A stretch of 64,000 nt of DNA from Magnetospirillum sulfuroxidans (GTDB lineage Bacteria > Pseudomonadota > Alphaproteobacteria > Rhodospirillales > Magnetospirillaceae): assembly GCF_018224925.1 (NCBI RefSeq), contig NZ_JAGTUF010000006.1, forward strand, positions 105,980 to 169,979, read 5' to 3'. The notes below the pieces were generated by a model. The model saw nothing but the letters and a program-made list of their open reading frames with translations. It was not told where the DNA came from and did no database searches. A program made the position numbers and the translations under genes. Positions 44,417-53,192 of the stretch are shown piece after piece; within the stretch, counting starts at the first letter, position 1, and each line of letters starts with the position of its first letter.

Positions 44417-45450
44417 TACGCCAGCCCCGAACGGGAAGCCAGGGCGCCAAGGGCCTGATCCAACAATTCGGACAGGATTTCGGCGCAGGGCTGCACCTTG
44501 GTGACCAATCCGACGCTTTGACCCGCCATGACCGAGCCGGTTTCGACGTCGCCGTCGATGACCGCGCGTTTCAGTGCCCCAGCCCAATAATGCTCGATTT
44601 CCAACTGCGCTTCCTTTTGTTCCAACTCGCCGGCGCGGTAGCGGCGGATGATGTCGTGCTGGAATTCGATGAAGCGCTTCGATCCCTGATTGTAAAGGGC
44701 GCGCACCGGGATGACCGGAAAGACCGGGTCGACCTGGGTGGTGGGAACGGCGTCGCGCGCGGCGGCGCGGATGAAGGATTGCTTGAAATTGGGATGGGCG
44801 ATGCACTCGCTGGCGCAGACGAAACGGGTGCCCAATTGCACCCCGGCCGCGCCCATTTCCAGATAGCTGACGATGGCTTCGCCGCGACCGATGCCGCCGG
44901 CGACGAAGATCGGCAATTGCTCGGCCATCACCGGCAGGATTTCCTGAGCCAGCACGCTGGTGGCGACCGGGCCGATATGACCGCCGGCTTCCGCCCCTTC
45001 GATGACCAGGGCGTCAACGCCAGAGCGCACCAGCTTTTTCGCCAGCACCAGGGCCGGGGCGAAGCAGACCACTTTCGCGCCGGTATCCTTGGCCCGCTTG
45101 ATCGCCGCCGCCGAGGGCAGGCCGCCGGCCAGGACGATATGGCTGACATGGGTTTGGCCGCAGACGTCGATCAGGGCGTCCAGATCGGGGTGCATGGTGA
45201 TCAGGTTAACGCCGAAAGGGCGCTTGGTCTGCTCCTGCGTCGCGATGATTTCGGCGCGAAGGCGGGCGGGCTCCATCGAGCCGCAGGCGATGACGCCGAA
45301 ACCGCCGGCATTGGAGATGGCGGCAACCAAATGGCGTTCGGATATCCATGACATGGCGCCGCCCATGATGGCGTAATCCGTGCCCAGGAACTCGCGTCCC
45401 CGCTGCCACAGTCGGTCCAGTCGTCCGGCTGAGCTTGCCATCGCCGTCAT
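44416..45450 (-). CDS. Nitronate monooxygenase family flavoprotein
   Basis: A 344-residue FMN-dependent TIM-barrel enzyme of the nitronate monooxygenase / FabK-like family. 'IMGGAMSWISERHLVAAISNAGGFGVIACG' opens the barrel. 'VDALVIEGAEAGGHIGP' carries the catalytic histidine, and 'IFVAGGIGRGEAIVSYLEMGAAGVQLGTRF' is the FMN phosphate site. It may detoxify alkyl nitronates or reduce enoyl groups; the sequence does not decide. It is inserted between lysC and ptsP and translationally coupled to ptsP. A second in-frame ATG lies three codons in. Confidence 0.9.
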   Translation of the reverse strand: MTAMASSAGRLDRLWQRGREFLGTDYAIMGGAMSWISERHLVAAISNAGGFGVIACGSMEPARLRAEIIATQEQTKRPFGVNLITMHPDLDALIDVCGQTHVSHIVLAGGLPSAAAIKRAKDTGAKVVCFAPALVLAKKLVRSGVDALVIEGAEAGGHIGPVATSVLAQEILPVMAEQLPIFVAGGIGRGEAIVSYLEMGAAGVQLGTRFVCASECIAHPNFKQSFIRAAARDAVPTTQVDPVFPVIPVRALYNQGSKRFIEFQHDIIRRYRAGELEQKEAQLEIEHYWAGALKRAVIDGDVETGSVMAGQSVGLVTKVQPCAEILSELLDQALGALASRSGLA

Positions 45451-45472
45451 GTCCCGTCACCCGGTCCGTTAA

Positions 45473-46693
45473 TCAGGCTGCATCCAAACCATAGGCAGTG
45501 TGCAGGGCGCGCAACGCCAGTTCAGTGTATTTTTCTTCGATCAGCACGCTGATCTTGATTTCCGAGGTCGAGATGACCTGGATGTTGATACCTTCGGTCG
45601 CCAGGGTCTGGAACATTTTCTGAGCGATGCCGGCATGGCTGCGCATGCCGACGCCGATGACCGAGACCTTGACCACGTTGGAATCGGCGATCAGACCTTC
45701 ATAGGCGACATTGGCCTGGTTGTCCTCGATAACCTTCTTGGCCCGCTCCAGATCGGCCTTGCCGACGGTGAAGGTCAAATCGGTGGATTTGCCGTCTTCC
45801 GACACGTTTTGGACGATCATGTCAACGTTGACGGCGGCGTCGGCCAGCGGGCCGAAGATGGCGGCGGCGACACCGGGACGGTCGGAGACGCGCACCAGGG
45901 TGATCTTGGCTTCGTCGCGACTATAGGCGATTCCGCTCAGCAATTCCTTTTCCACGATCTCATCCTCATCGCAAACCAGAGTTCCGGGCTTGTCCTCGAA
46001 GCTGGACAGCACCTGTACGCGCACATGATGCTTCATGGCCATTTCGACCGAGCGGGTCTGCAAGACCTTGGCGCCGACCGAAGCCAGCTCCAGCATTTCC
46101 TCATAGGTGATCTTATCGAGCTTTCGCGCCTTGGTCACGATCCGCGGATCGGTGGTGTAGACGCCATCGACATCAGTATAGATGTCGCAACGATCAGCGG
46201 AAAGCGCCGCCGCCAAGGCCACCGCCGAGGTGTCCGAGCCGCCGCGGCCCAGGGTGGCGATGCGGTTGCCCGGGGCGATGCCCTGGAAGCCGGCGACCAC
46301 CGCCACTTGGCCCAAGGCCATGCCGGCCAGCATCTCGGTGGTGTCGATGGCGTCGATGCGGGCCTTGCCGTGAACATCGTCGGTGCGGATCGGAACTTGC
46401 CAGCCGGTCCATGACCGGGCGTTGACGCCCAGTTCCTGCAAGCCGATGGCCAGCAGGCCCGAGGTGACCTGTTCACCGGTGGCGACGACGCAATCGTATT
46501 CGCGTTGGTCGTGCAGCGGGGCCATCTGCTTGCACCAATCAACCAATTGATTGGTGACGCCGGACATGGCGGAAACCACCACGGCCACTTGATTGCCAGC
46601 CTCGACCTCGCGCTTGACGCGGCGGGCCACATTTTTGATACGGTCGATGTCGCCGACGGAGGTTCCGCCGAATTTCATCACGATACGAGCCAT
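45473..46693 (-). CDS. lysC: Aspartate kinase
   Basis: A 406-residue enzyme phosphorylating aspartate, the first step to lysine, threonine and methionine. 'IVMKFGGTSVGDIDRI' starts the kinase domain, and 'TLGRGGSDTSAVALAAALSADRCDIYTDVDGVYTTDPRIV' is the active-site stretch. Two C-terminal ACT domains (about 265-405) give feedback control. The length is that of the class II, LysC-type enzyme. The gene is divergent from ubiG. Confidence 0.96.
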   Translation of the reverse strand: MARIVMKFGGTSVGDIDRIKNVARRVKREVEAGNQVAVVVSAMSGVTNQLVDWCKQMAPLHDQREYDCVVATGEQVTSGLLAIGLQELGVNARSWTGWQVPIRTDDVHGKARIDAIDTTEMLAGMALGQVAVVAGFQGIAPGNRIATLGRGGSDTSAVALAAALSADRCDIYTDVDGVYTTDPRIVTKARKLDKITYEEMLELASVGAKVLQTRSVEMAMKHHVRVQVLSSFEDKPGTLVCDEDEIVEKELLSGIAYSRDEAKITLVRVSDRPGVAAAIFGPLADAAVNVDMIVQNVSEDGKSTDLTFTVGKADLERAKKVIEDNQANVAYEGLIADSNVVKVSVIGVGMRSHAGIAQKMFQTLATEGINIQVISTSEIKISVLIEEKYTELALRALHTAYGLDAA

Positions 46694-46754
46694 GAAATCA
46701 TCCTTTAGGACCAGGGCATCAGTGGCCCCGGTTCACTTTTCTTTGTCTGCCCGG

Positions 46755-46783
46755 TTGCCGGCCGAAAGGCGCCCCTTCATACT
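46755..46783 (+). promoter_or_regulatory. Sigma-70-type promoter of ubiG
   Basis: TTGCCG (46755-46760) and CATACT (46778-46783) are spaced by 17 bases, with the ubiG ATG about 63 bases further on. No operator was recognised in the 152-base gap. Confidence 0.5.
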
Positions 46784-46845
46784 CTGTCGCCAATCAGGAC
46801 GCAAGCCCGGCAACCCCAGGGAACCGGCCCCAGCAGGAGTATTCG

Positions 46846-47595
46846 ATGAACCGTTCCGCCCAAGCCTCCGGCGCGGGAACCGCCTCGGCCGAAGAGGTCG
46901 CCCGCTTTACCGCCATGGCCGAAGAATGGTGGGATGCCACCGGAAAGTTCAAGCCGCTCCATCGTTTCAATCCGGTTCGGCTGTCGTTCATTCGCCGCGA
47001 GATGGCCGCCCATTTCGGCCGTGATCCGCAAAGCCCGCGCCCCTTCGAAGGCTTGACCCTGCTGGATGTCGGGTGTGGCGGCGGCCTGCTGTCCGAGCCG
47101 TTGGCCCGCATGGGGTTTGCCGTCACCGGCATCGACGCTGGCGACAAGAACATCGCTGTCGCCCGCCTTCATGCCGAAAAATCCGGCGTGCCGGTGGATT
47201 ATCTGGTCGGCGGGCCCGAGGACGTGACGGCGGCAAGCTTTGATGTGGTCTTGTCCATGGAAGTGATCGAGCATGTTCCCGACCCGTCCCGGTTTCTCGC
47301 CTTGGCGGCGGCGGCGCTCAAGCCCGGCGGCGTCTTTTTGGGGGCGACGCTGAATCGGACGGCCAAGTCCTGGCTGATGGCGGTGGTCGGGGCCGAATAC
47401 GTGCTGCGCTGGCTGCCCAAGGGGACCCATGATTGGAAAAAGTTCGTCCGCCCGTCGGAATTCGCCGCCATGCTGCGCGCCGCCGGCATCGCGACCAAGG
47501 TGTTCCGCGGCATGGAATTCCGGCCCTTAACGGATGAATGGCGCGAAACCATGAACCTGGATGTTAATTACATGTTGATGGGGACGAAGGGGTGA
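46846..47595 (+). CDS. ubiG: Ubiquinone biosynthesis O-methyltransferase
   Basis: A 249-residue SAM-dependent enzyme carrying out both O-methylations of ubiquinone synthesis. Motif I is 'LLDVGCGGGLLSEPLARMG'. 'ASAEEVARFTAMAEEWWDATGKFKPLHRFNPVRL' is the classic UbiG N-terminus, and 'LFLGATLNRTAKSWLMAVVGAEYVLRWLPKGTHDW'-type sequence the C-terminal hallmark. AGCAGGAG precedes the ATG. It is divergent from lysC, an arrangement common in alphaproteobacteria. Confidence 0.96.
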   Translation: MNRSAQASGAGTASAEEVARFTAMAEEWWDATGKFKPLHRFNPVRLSFIRREMAAHFGRDPQSPRPFEGLTLLDVGCGGGLLSEPLARMGFAVTGIDAGDKNIAVARLHAEKSGVPVDYLVGGPEDVTAASFDVVLSMEVIEHVPDPSRFLALAAAALKPGGVFLGATLNRTAKSWLMAVVGAEYVLRWLPKGTHDWKKFVRPSEFAAMLRAAGIATKVFRGMEFRPLTDEWRETMNLDVNYMLMGTKG

Positions 47596-47673
47596 TCCTT
47601 CAACCATAAGGTTGGGGGTGCTTGTGCGTGAAATGGGTGTATGCTTTCACGATGATGTAATTTCGGGGGCGGC

Positions 47674-49545
47674 ATGCATAAAGCATTCGCCGACAAGACA
47701 TCGAAGCGTTTCACCCAGTTGCGCCATCTTGTGGTGGCTGCTGTCGTGGGGTGGAGCCTTCTTGTTGGCGGGTCCTTGAGTTGGAATCTGCTCAACGAAA
47801 TCCGCCAAGCCCAGGAATTGGCGACGCGTGAGGCGCGGGTCCACTTCAACAAGGATCTGGCCTTTCGCCGCTGGGCCACCCTGCATGGCGGCGTCTATGT
47901 CCCGGTGGATGAACGCACCCAACCCAGCCCGTGGCTGAGCCATATTCCCGATCGCGATGTCGTCACCGATGGCGGGGTCCACCTGACGTTGATGAACCCC
48001 GCCTTCATGCTGCGTCAGGTGATGGAGGAATATGCCGCTGATTACGGCGTCCATGGCCGGATCACCAGCTTGTTGCCGTTGAACCCGGCCAACAGCCCCG
48101 ATGGGTGGGAACAAGGGGTTCTTGAACGTTTCGCCCGGCACGAGACGGACGAGGTGACCGAATTGGTCAAGGTTGACGGCCAGCCGCAAATTCGGTTGAT
48201 GCGGGCCATGGTCACCGAGATCGGCTGCCTGAAATGTCACGCCCATCAAGGCTATGAAGTCGGGGATGTGCGCGGCGGCATCGGTGTGGCGGTGCCCTTG
48301 GCGGGCTATCTGGCGCTTCAACGCCACGCCACCATTGCCCAATCCATCACCCATGCGGTGATCTGGCTGGTGGGGATCGGCGGCATCGGCTTTGGCGCCA
48401 ATCGGTCACGTCGCCGGATTCTTGAGGAAATCAAGGATGAGGGGCGTCTGCACGAACTCAGTCATCAAAACCAGATGATCTTGAATTCCGTCGGCGAGGG
48501 GATTGTCGGCATCGATGCCCAGTGCCGCATCATTTTTTTCAGCCCGTCAGCCTCGCATATTCTTGGTTGGCCGGCGGACGAGATCCTGGGCCACAAATTC
48601 CATGAACTGATCGAGCCGGGATCGCATGTCGAGGGCCAGCCCTGTCCTGGGGTCAACACATGTTGCCCAACCCTGATATCGGGGCAAGGGCGGCAAAGCG
48701 CCGGTGAATTGTTGCGGCGCAAGGACGCGCCGGCCTTGCCGGTGGAGGTGCAAAGCGCCCCGGTGGTGGAAGACGGCGTGGTGAAGGGCGCGGTGCTGGT
48801 GTTTCACGACATTTCCGAACGCCAAGACAGCGAGCGCCGCCGGCACGAATTGCTGGAACGGCTGGAACGCTCCAATCGCGATTTGCAGGATTTCGCCTAT
48901 GTGGTGTCGCATGATTTGCAGGAACCCCTGCGCATGGTCTCGTCCTATCTGGGATTGGTGCGGCGGCGCTATGACGAGAAATTGGACGATGACGGCCGCG
49001 AGTTCATCGAATTTGCCGTCGATGGCGCCAAACGCATGTCGCGGATGATCGCCGATCTGGTGGATTTTTCCCGCGTCGAAACCCGCGGCGCCACGTTCGT
49101 CCCCGTCGACATGAACAAGGTGGTCGCCGATGCCCAGGCCAATCTGGCCTTGGCCATCGAAGAAGCCGGCGCCACCGTCGCCGTGCCAGCGGATTTGCCG
49201 GCCGCGCTGGGCGACCGCGAGCAATTGGTGCGGTTGCTGCAAAATCTGATCGGCAATGCCGTCAAGTTCCGGGCGCCCGAACGGCCAGCCTTGATCACCA
49301 TCGGGGGCCGTGTCCGCGACGATGGCCGCCGCGAATATTGGGTCACCGATAACGGCATCGGCATCGCCCCGGAATATCACCAGCGCATCTTCATGATTTT
49401 CCAGCGAGTCGGCACGGTAAAAGTCGATGGCACCGGCATCGGCCTGGCGGTGGTCAAGCGCATCGTCGAGCGCCATGACGGCGAAATCCACGTCGAATCC
49501 CAAGTGGGCGCCGGCGCCACCTTCCGTTTCGACCTGCCGGGATAG
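47674..49545 (+). CDS. Heme c-binding sensor histidine kinase (DUF3365-PAS-HisKA-HATPase)
   Basis: A 623-residue membrane kinase. Helix 1 (about 18-38) and helix 2 (about 225-240) bracket a periplasmic DUF3365 (Tll0287-like) domain. That domain contains the c-type heme motif CLKCH at residues 185-189. A PAS domain (about 262-378) with the cysteine string CPGVNTCC follows, then HisKA with the phospho-histidine His413 in 'YVVSHDLQEPLRM', and an HATPase domain with 'NLIGNAVKFR' and 'VTDNGIGIAPEYHQRIF'. The design suggests sensing of redox state, NO, CO or O2 through covalent heme. No response regulator gene is adjacent. Confidence 0.92.
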   Translation: MHKAFADKTSKRFTQLRHLVVAAVVGWSLLVGGSLSWNLLNEIRQAQELATREARVHFNKDLAFRRWATLHGGVYVPVDERTQPSPWLSHIPDRDVVTDGGVHLTLMNPAFMLRQVMEEYAADYGVHGRITSLLPLNPANSPDGWEQGVLERFARHETDEVTELVKVDGQPQIRLMRAMVTEIGCLKCHAHQGYEVGDVRGGIGVAVPLAGYLALQRHATIAQSITHAVIWLVGIGGIGFGANRSRRRILEEIKDEGRLHELSHQNQMILNSVGEGIVGIDAQCRIIFFSPSASHILGWPADEILGHKFHELIEPGSHVEGQPCPGVNTCCPTLISGQGRQSAGELLRRKDAPALPVEVQSAPVVEDGVVKGAVLVFHDISERQDSERRRHELLERLERSNRDLQDFAYVVSHDLQEPLRMVSSYLGLVRRRYDEKLDDDGREFIEFAVDGAKRMSRMIADLVDFSRVETRGATFVPVDMNKVVADAQANLALAIEEAGATVAVPADLPAALGDREQLVRLLQNLIGNAVKFRAPERPALITIGGRVRDDGRREYWVTDNGIGIAPEYHQRIFMIFQRVGTVKVDGTGIGLAVVKRIVERHDGEIHVESQVGAGATFRFDLPG

Positions 49546-49646
49546 GGTTTGTCGATCCCGTCCTGCCCGCACAGGCTGGTATCTTGGAGTTTTGGCAAAC
49601 TCTGGGTTTCCGCCGGCGCGGAAACAGCGAGGGGGCCTGATTATTC

Positions 49647-49729
49647 ACCACAGAGACACAGAGACACAGAGGTGGTTTTCATGGGGCTGACCGGGTGCCC
49701 CTGGCACGGCCTCTCTGTGCCTCTGTGGT
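49647..49729. repeat. CACAGAG-type inverted repeat between kinase and KAP gene
   Basis: Arms of 18 bases, 49647-49664 and 49712-49729, are complementary with one mismatch (ACCACAGAGACACAGAGA against ACCACAGAGGCACAGAGA). The left arm continues as a direct repeat of CAGAGACA. The stop codon of the leftward KAP gene abuts the right arm. It could terminate both convergent transcripts, or be a remnant of a small mobile repeat; motifs like this recur in many bacterial genomes. Confidence 0.75.
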
Positions 49730-49730
49730 T

Positions 49731-51068
49731 TTATCGGTCGTCGGGTAGGGCGAAACCGTCAATGTGGCGACATAGGGTAGGCAAGACGTTTTCGCGGGAA
49801 ACCCCCAGGAACCCATGAAAATCAGAAAATCCATTCCGGGAAAGCGGGGCACCGCAACAATACTTCCATTCCTGGGATATGGTGTGTCCGGTTGGATCTC
49901 GTTCATAATTGGTGATGTCTTTGACGCCCCATTCCAAGGCTTCGGCCCAGTCAAGTTGGCCTGCTTGGGCCAAGGCGTAACGCTTTGGGTCGTTCAATTT
50001 CATCAGGGACAGAGACGCGACGACATCCACGAACCAGCGCTGCTGATGTTGGGACGAAATCTCATAAAGAACCAGATTGGCCATCAACCGCTCAATCGTT
50101 CTGAAGTTCAGTTTTCTATCCTCGGCAAGCCGAATAAGAGCCTCGCTCAAATGCGGGTTCTTGAGGCTCATGGACTGAGCCAAGTGTCGAACATAGGTAC
50201 TGGCATCAGTTTCCACCTGGGTCGGCTTCGTCGGCATTACTGCCCGCACGTGAAAGAACTTCTCCAGATACCCTCGCGCGTCGATCCCCGCGCCATAGGC
50301 GAATTCCACTGATTTTTCCAATTGCGCCAGATTGGTGACCAGCAGGAACACCACGCCATCGACATCGAAGAAGTGCTTCACCGTTTCCAGCAGTGACAGG
50401 GCGAAGGTGGGGCGGCAGCGGTCCAGTTCGTCGATGACGAAAACCAAGGGCGGGCGGCGTTCCCCCTCGGGTTGGTCGGCGGGGGCCAAGGTGGTGGTCA
50501 ATTCGGCCAGGGTTTCGCGGAAGGCGGCAAACGAAGCGCGTTCCTCGGCATGGTTTTCCAGGCGTTTCAGCAGCAAGGCGTCGGCTGCGTCGGTCACCCC
50601 ATCGACGATGGCTTTCTCGCCGGCCTTGGCATCGTCGCTGCCGCCGATATCGACAAGGCCCTGTGTCGCCACCTTGACGCCGATCCGCAAGCCATGGCGG
50701 GCCAAAACCTTGGTGACGGCCCATGCTTTTTGGCGGAATTCATCGACTTTGCTTGCGTCGCTTTGATGCTGTTTGGCCAAGTCCAGCACCTCGCCGGCCA
50801 AAGCGGTGAACGGGTCGGCCATGTAATCGCTGGCGAAGGCGTCAAAATGGATCGCCGGGATTTTCTGCTGACGCAGACTGCCTTCCCACATCTTGACAAA
50901 GGTGGTCTTGCCGGCCCCCCAGGGGGCATCCAACAACAGGACCGCCGGGTGTTCCAAGGCGTGGATCAGTCGGGTCAGGCGGTCGCCGAATTCCTGGCGT
51001 TGAAACAGGTCGGCCTGATCGAAGCCGGTGTCGGCGCCGATTTCGGGTGGGGCGGGGAACAGGCGCAT
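49731..51068 (-). CDS. KAP family P-loop NTPase
   Basis: A 445-residue soluble NTPase. Walker A is 'DAPWGAGKTTF' (residues 48-58), and Walker B with the KAP signature is 'VFVIDELDRCRP' (209-220). The segment between them has no membrane helix, unlike many KAP proteins. KAP NTPases include eukaryotic Kidins220 and the phage-exclusion protein PifA, so a role in phage defence is possible but not shown. The ATG at 51068 is preferred; a GTG at 51125 would add 19 residues. The gene is alone and flanked by repeats on both sides. Confidence 0.88.
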   Translation of the reverse strand: MRLFPAPPEIGADTGFDQADLFQRQEFGDRLTRLIHALEHPAVLLLDAPWGAGKTTFVKMWEGSLRQQKIPAIHFDAFASDYMADPFTALAGEVLDLAKQHQSDASKVDEFRQKAWAVTKVLARHGLRIGVKVATQGLVDIGGSDDAKAGEKAIVDGVTDAADALLLKRLENHAEERASFAAFRETLAELTTTLAPADQPEGERRPPLVFVIDELDRCRPTFALSLLETVKHFFDVDGVVFLLVTNLAQLEKSVEFAYGAGIDARGYLEKFFHVRAVMPTKPTQVETDASTYVRHLAQSMSLKNPHLSEALIRLAEDRKLNFRTIERLMANLVLYEISSQHQQRWFVDVVASLSLMKLNDPKRYALAQAGQLDWAEALEWGVKDITNYERDPTGHTISQEWKYCCGAPLSRNGFSDFHGFLGVSRENVLPTLCRHIDGFALPDDR

Positions 51069-51138
51069 GAAATGGTCTCGCTTTGGAATGTCTGTTGTGA
51101 TGGTGCACAATTCTTTGGCGGTCACAAGCTAAGCGCGC

Positions 51139-51181
51139 AGACACCTCAAGGTTATTAACTGATAACCAATCTTAGACACCT
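51139..51181. repeat. Inverted repeat flanked by AGACACCT direct repeats
   Basis: GGTTAT-TAACTG-ATAACC (51150-51167) is a perfect six-base-arm dyad. Identical octamers AGACACCT lie at 51139-51146 and 51174-51181. The set is in the divergent gap between the KAP NTPase and the binding-protein gene and could be an operator controlling either one. Confidence 0.6.
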
Positions 51182-51251
51182 TTTAGGATGGGATGTGCTT
51201 GGTTTCGCCTTGGCCTATCATCGCCACTGGGGCAATTTTTGGTGGTGGGGC

Positions 51252-52016
51252 ATGGCGATGGGGCGTTGGGCTTGGGGGGCGTTCGCCGTCGTGATGGCGT
51301 GGGGTTCGGCGGCTGCGGCCGATACCATTCGCCTGCGGGCCGATGATTGGTGTCCGTATAATTGCACGGAAGCCAAGATGGGCTATGGCGTCGAACTGGC
51401 GACCGAGATTTTCGCCGCCGCCGGCCATGACGTGCAATACCAACTGACGCCGTGGAGTCGCTCGCTGGAGGATTGTCTGCGCGGCGAGGTCGAGGCGGTG
51501 ATCGGCGCCGCTCCGGTGGATTCGCCTGATCTGGTGTTCGGGGCCGAGCCCATCGGCGTCTGGGACAGCACCTTCGTTGTCCGCACGGGCGTGTCCTGGC
51601 GCTATGACGGGGTGGCTTCGCTCGAACAAATCAAGCTGGCGGCGATCATCGGCTATATATATATGGAGCCGGTGGGGGGCTATATCGACGCCCACAAGAA
51701 AGACCGCAAGCGTGTCGATCTCATCGGCGGCACCGCGCCGCTGGATCAAAGCTTGAAAATGGTCGCCGCCGGCCGTATCGACGCCACCTTGGAAAGCCGG
51801 TCGGTATTAGAATACAAACTGCGCGAGATGGGCTTGGCCGATCGGCTGGAACTGGCCGGAGGCACCGAATCCGGCCCCATCTACATCGCCTTTTCGCCTC
51901 TGCAGGCCAAGGCGCGGGACTATGCCGCGATTTTGGATCAGGGTATCCGCGCCATGCGGGCCAGCGGCCGGTTGAAGCAAATTCTCGACCGCTATGGTGT
52001 CCGCGACTGGAAATAG
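51252..52016 (+). CDS. Solute-binding protein, family 3 (amino-acid type)
   Basis: A 254-residue exported protein with a tryptophan-rich signal peptide, 'GRWAWGAFAVVMAWGSAAAA', followed by an SBP_bac_3 domain. 'IRLRADDWCPYNC', 'GYGVELATEIFAAAGHDVQYQLTPW' and 'GRIDATLESRSVLEYKL' are the recognisable parts. No permease, ATPase or kinase domain is attached or adjacent, so it is a solitary binding protein of the kind that may pair with a distant transporter or sensor. I used the ATG at 51252; an in-frame ATG at 51195 lengthens the leader. A (TA)5 run occurs in frame at about 51654-51663. Confidence 0.85.
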   Translation: MAMGRWAWGAFAVVMAWGSAAAADTIRLRADDWCPYNCTEAKMGYGVELATEIFAAAGHDVQYQLTPWSRSLEDCLRGEVEAVIGAAPVDSPDLVFGAEPIGVWDSTFVVRTGVSWRYDGVASLEQIKLAAIIGYIYMEPVGGYIDAHKKDRKRVDLIGGTAPLDQSLKMVAAGRIDATLESRSVLEYKLREMGLADRLELAGGTESGPIYIAFSPLQAKARDYAAILDQGIRAMRASGRLKQILDRYGVRDWK

Positions 52017-52089
52017 CGCGGTCAAATGCGCTATATCAACGGCCCGGACTGGACACTGTGTCCGGCCCGGACCCTTTGCGCGGTGAGAT

Positions 52090-53190
52090 ATGTCCGTCCG
52101 TCCCTATCGTCAGATTACCCGTCGGCATTCCCGGCAAATCTTCGTTGGTTCGGTGCCGGTGGGCGGCGACGCCCCCATTTCCGTCCAGACCATGACCAAT
52201 TCGCTGACCACCGACGTGGCGGCGACGGTGGCGCAGATCAAACGGGCGGAAGCCGCCGGCGTCGATATCGTCCGGGTGTCGTGCCCGGACGAAGAATCGA
52301 CCGCGGCCTTGGCTGATATCATTCGCCAAGTGTCGGTGCCGGTGGTGGCCGACATTCATTTCCATTACCGCCGCGCCATCGAAGCGGCCGAGGCCGGCGC
52401 GGCCTGTCTGCGCATCAATCCCGGCAATATCGGCTCCGCCGAGCGTGTGCGCGAGGTGGTCAAGGCGGCCAAGGATCATGGCTGTTCCATGCGCATCGGC
52501 GTCAATGCCGGCTCGTTGGAAAAGCATTTGCTGGAAAAATACGGCGAGCCCTGTCCCGAGGCCATGGTCGAAAGCGCGCTGGAACATGCGCGCATCTTGG
52601 AAGACAACGACTTTCGCCAATTCAAGATCAGCGTCAAGGCATCGGATGTGTTCCTGGCGGTGGCCGCCTATCAAGGGCTGGCCGAGGCGTGCGATTACCC
52701 GTTGCATCTGGGTATCACCGAGGCCGGCGGCCTGATCGGCGGCACCGTCAAATCGGCCATCGGCCTGGGCAACCTGCTGTGGGCCGGCATCGGCGACACC
52801 ATCCGGGTGTCGCTGTCGGCGGCGCCCGAGGAAGAGGTCAAGGTCGGCTATGACATTTTGAAAAGCCTGGGGCTGCGGGTCCGGGGCGTCAACATTGTGT
52901 CGTGCCCGTCTTGTGCCCGTCAGGGTTTCGACGTGGTCAAGACGGTGGAAATTCTGGAACAGCGGTTGGCCCACATCACCGCCCCGGTGACGCTGTCGAT
53001 CATCGGCTGCGTCGTCAACGGCCCGGGCGAGGCGCGGGAAACCCAGATCGGCCTGACCGGCGGCGGCAACGATTCGCATATGGTCTATGTGGGCGGCGCT
53101 CCCGACCACAAGGTCGATACTCTGGCCATGATCGACCACATCGTCGGTCTGGTGGAAGCCAAGGCAAGAGAATTAGAGGGAAGGGATTGA
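52090..53190 (+). CDS. ispG: 4-hydroxy-3-methylbut-2-enyl diphosphate synthase
   Basis: A 366-residue iron-sulfur enzyme of the MEP isoprenoid pathway, converting MEcPP to HMBPP. The N-terminal TIM barrel includes '[18 protein letters not shown]' and '[13 protein letters not shown]'. The 4Fe-4S cysteines lie in '[13 protein letters not shown]' and '[12 protein letters not shown]'. The gene heads a tight run with a methyltransferase and hisS. A small GGACAC-T-GTGTCC dyad (52051-52063) lies in the leader upstream. Confidence 0.96.
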   Translation: MSVRPYRQITRRHSRQIFVGSVPVGGDAPISVQTMTNSLTTDVAATVAQIKRAEAAGVDIVRVSCPDEESTAALADIIRQVSVPVVADIHFHYRRAIEAAEAGAACLRINPGNIGSAERVREVVKAAKDHGCSMRIGVNAGSLEKHLLEKYGEPCPEAMVESALEHARILEDNDFRQFKISVKASDVFLAVAAYQGLAEACDYPLHLGITEAGGLIGGTVKSAIGLGNLLWAGIGDTIRVSLSAAPEEEVKVGYDILKSLGLRVRGVNIVSCPSCARQGFDVVKTVEILEQRLAHITAPVTLSIIGCVVNGPGEARETQIGLTGGGNDSHMVYVGGAPDHKVDTLAMIDHIVGLVEAKARELEGRD

Positions 53191-53192
53191 GC

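Noticed and set aside
42626..44458. A 610-codon plus-strand frame opposite ptsP
   Set aside because: Same shadow pattern; ptsP on the other strand is unmistakable.
51648..51668. The TATATATATA run as a promoter or repeat element
   Set aside because: It lies inside the binding-protein coding sequence and encodes GYIYM in the conserved frame.
49731..52016. A multi-gene defence island around the KAP NTPase
   Set aside because: The neighbours are a sensor kinase and a binding protein, and no nuclease, toxin or restriction gene is near.
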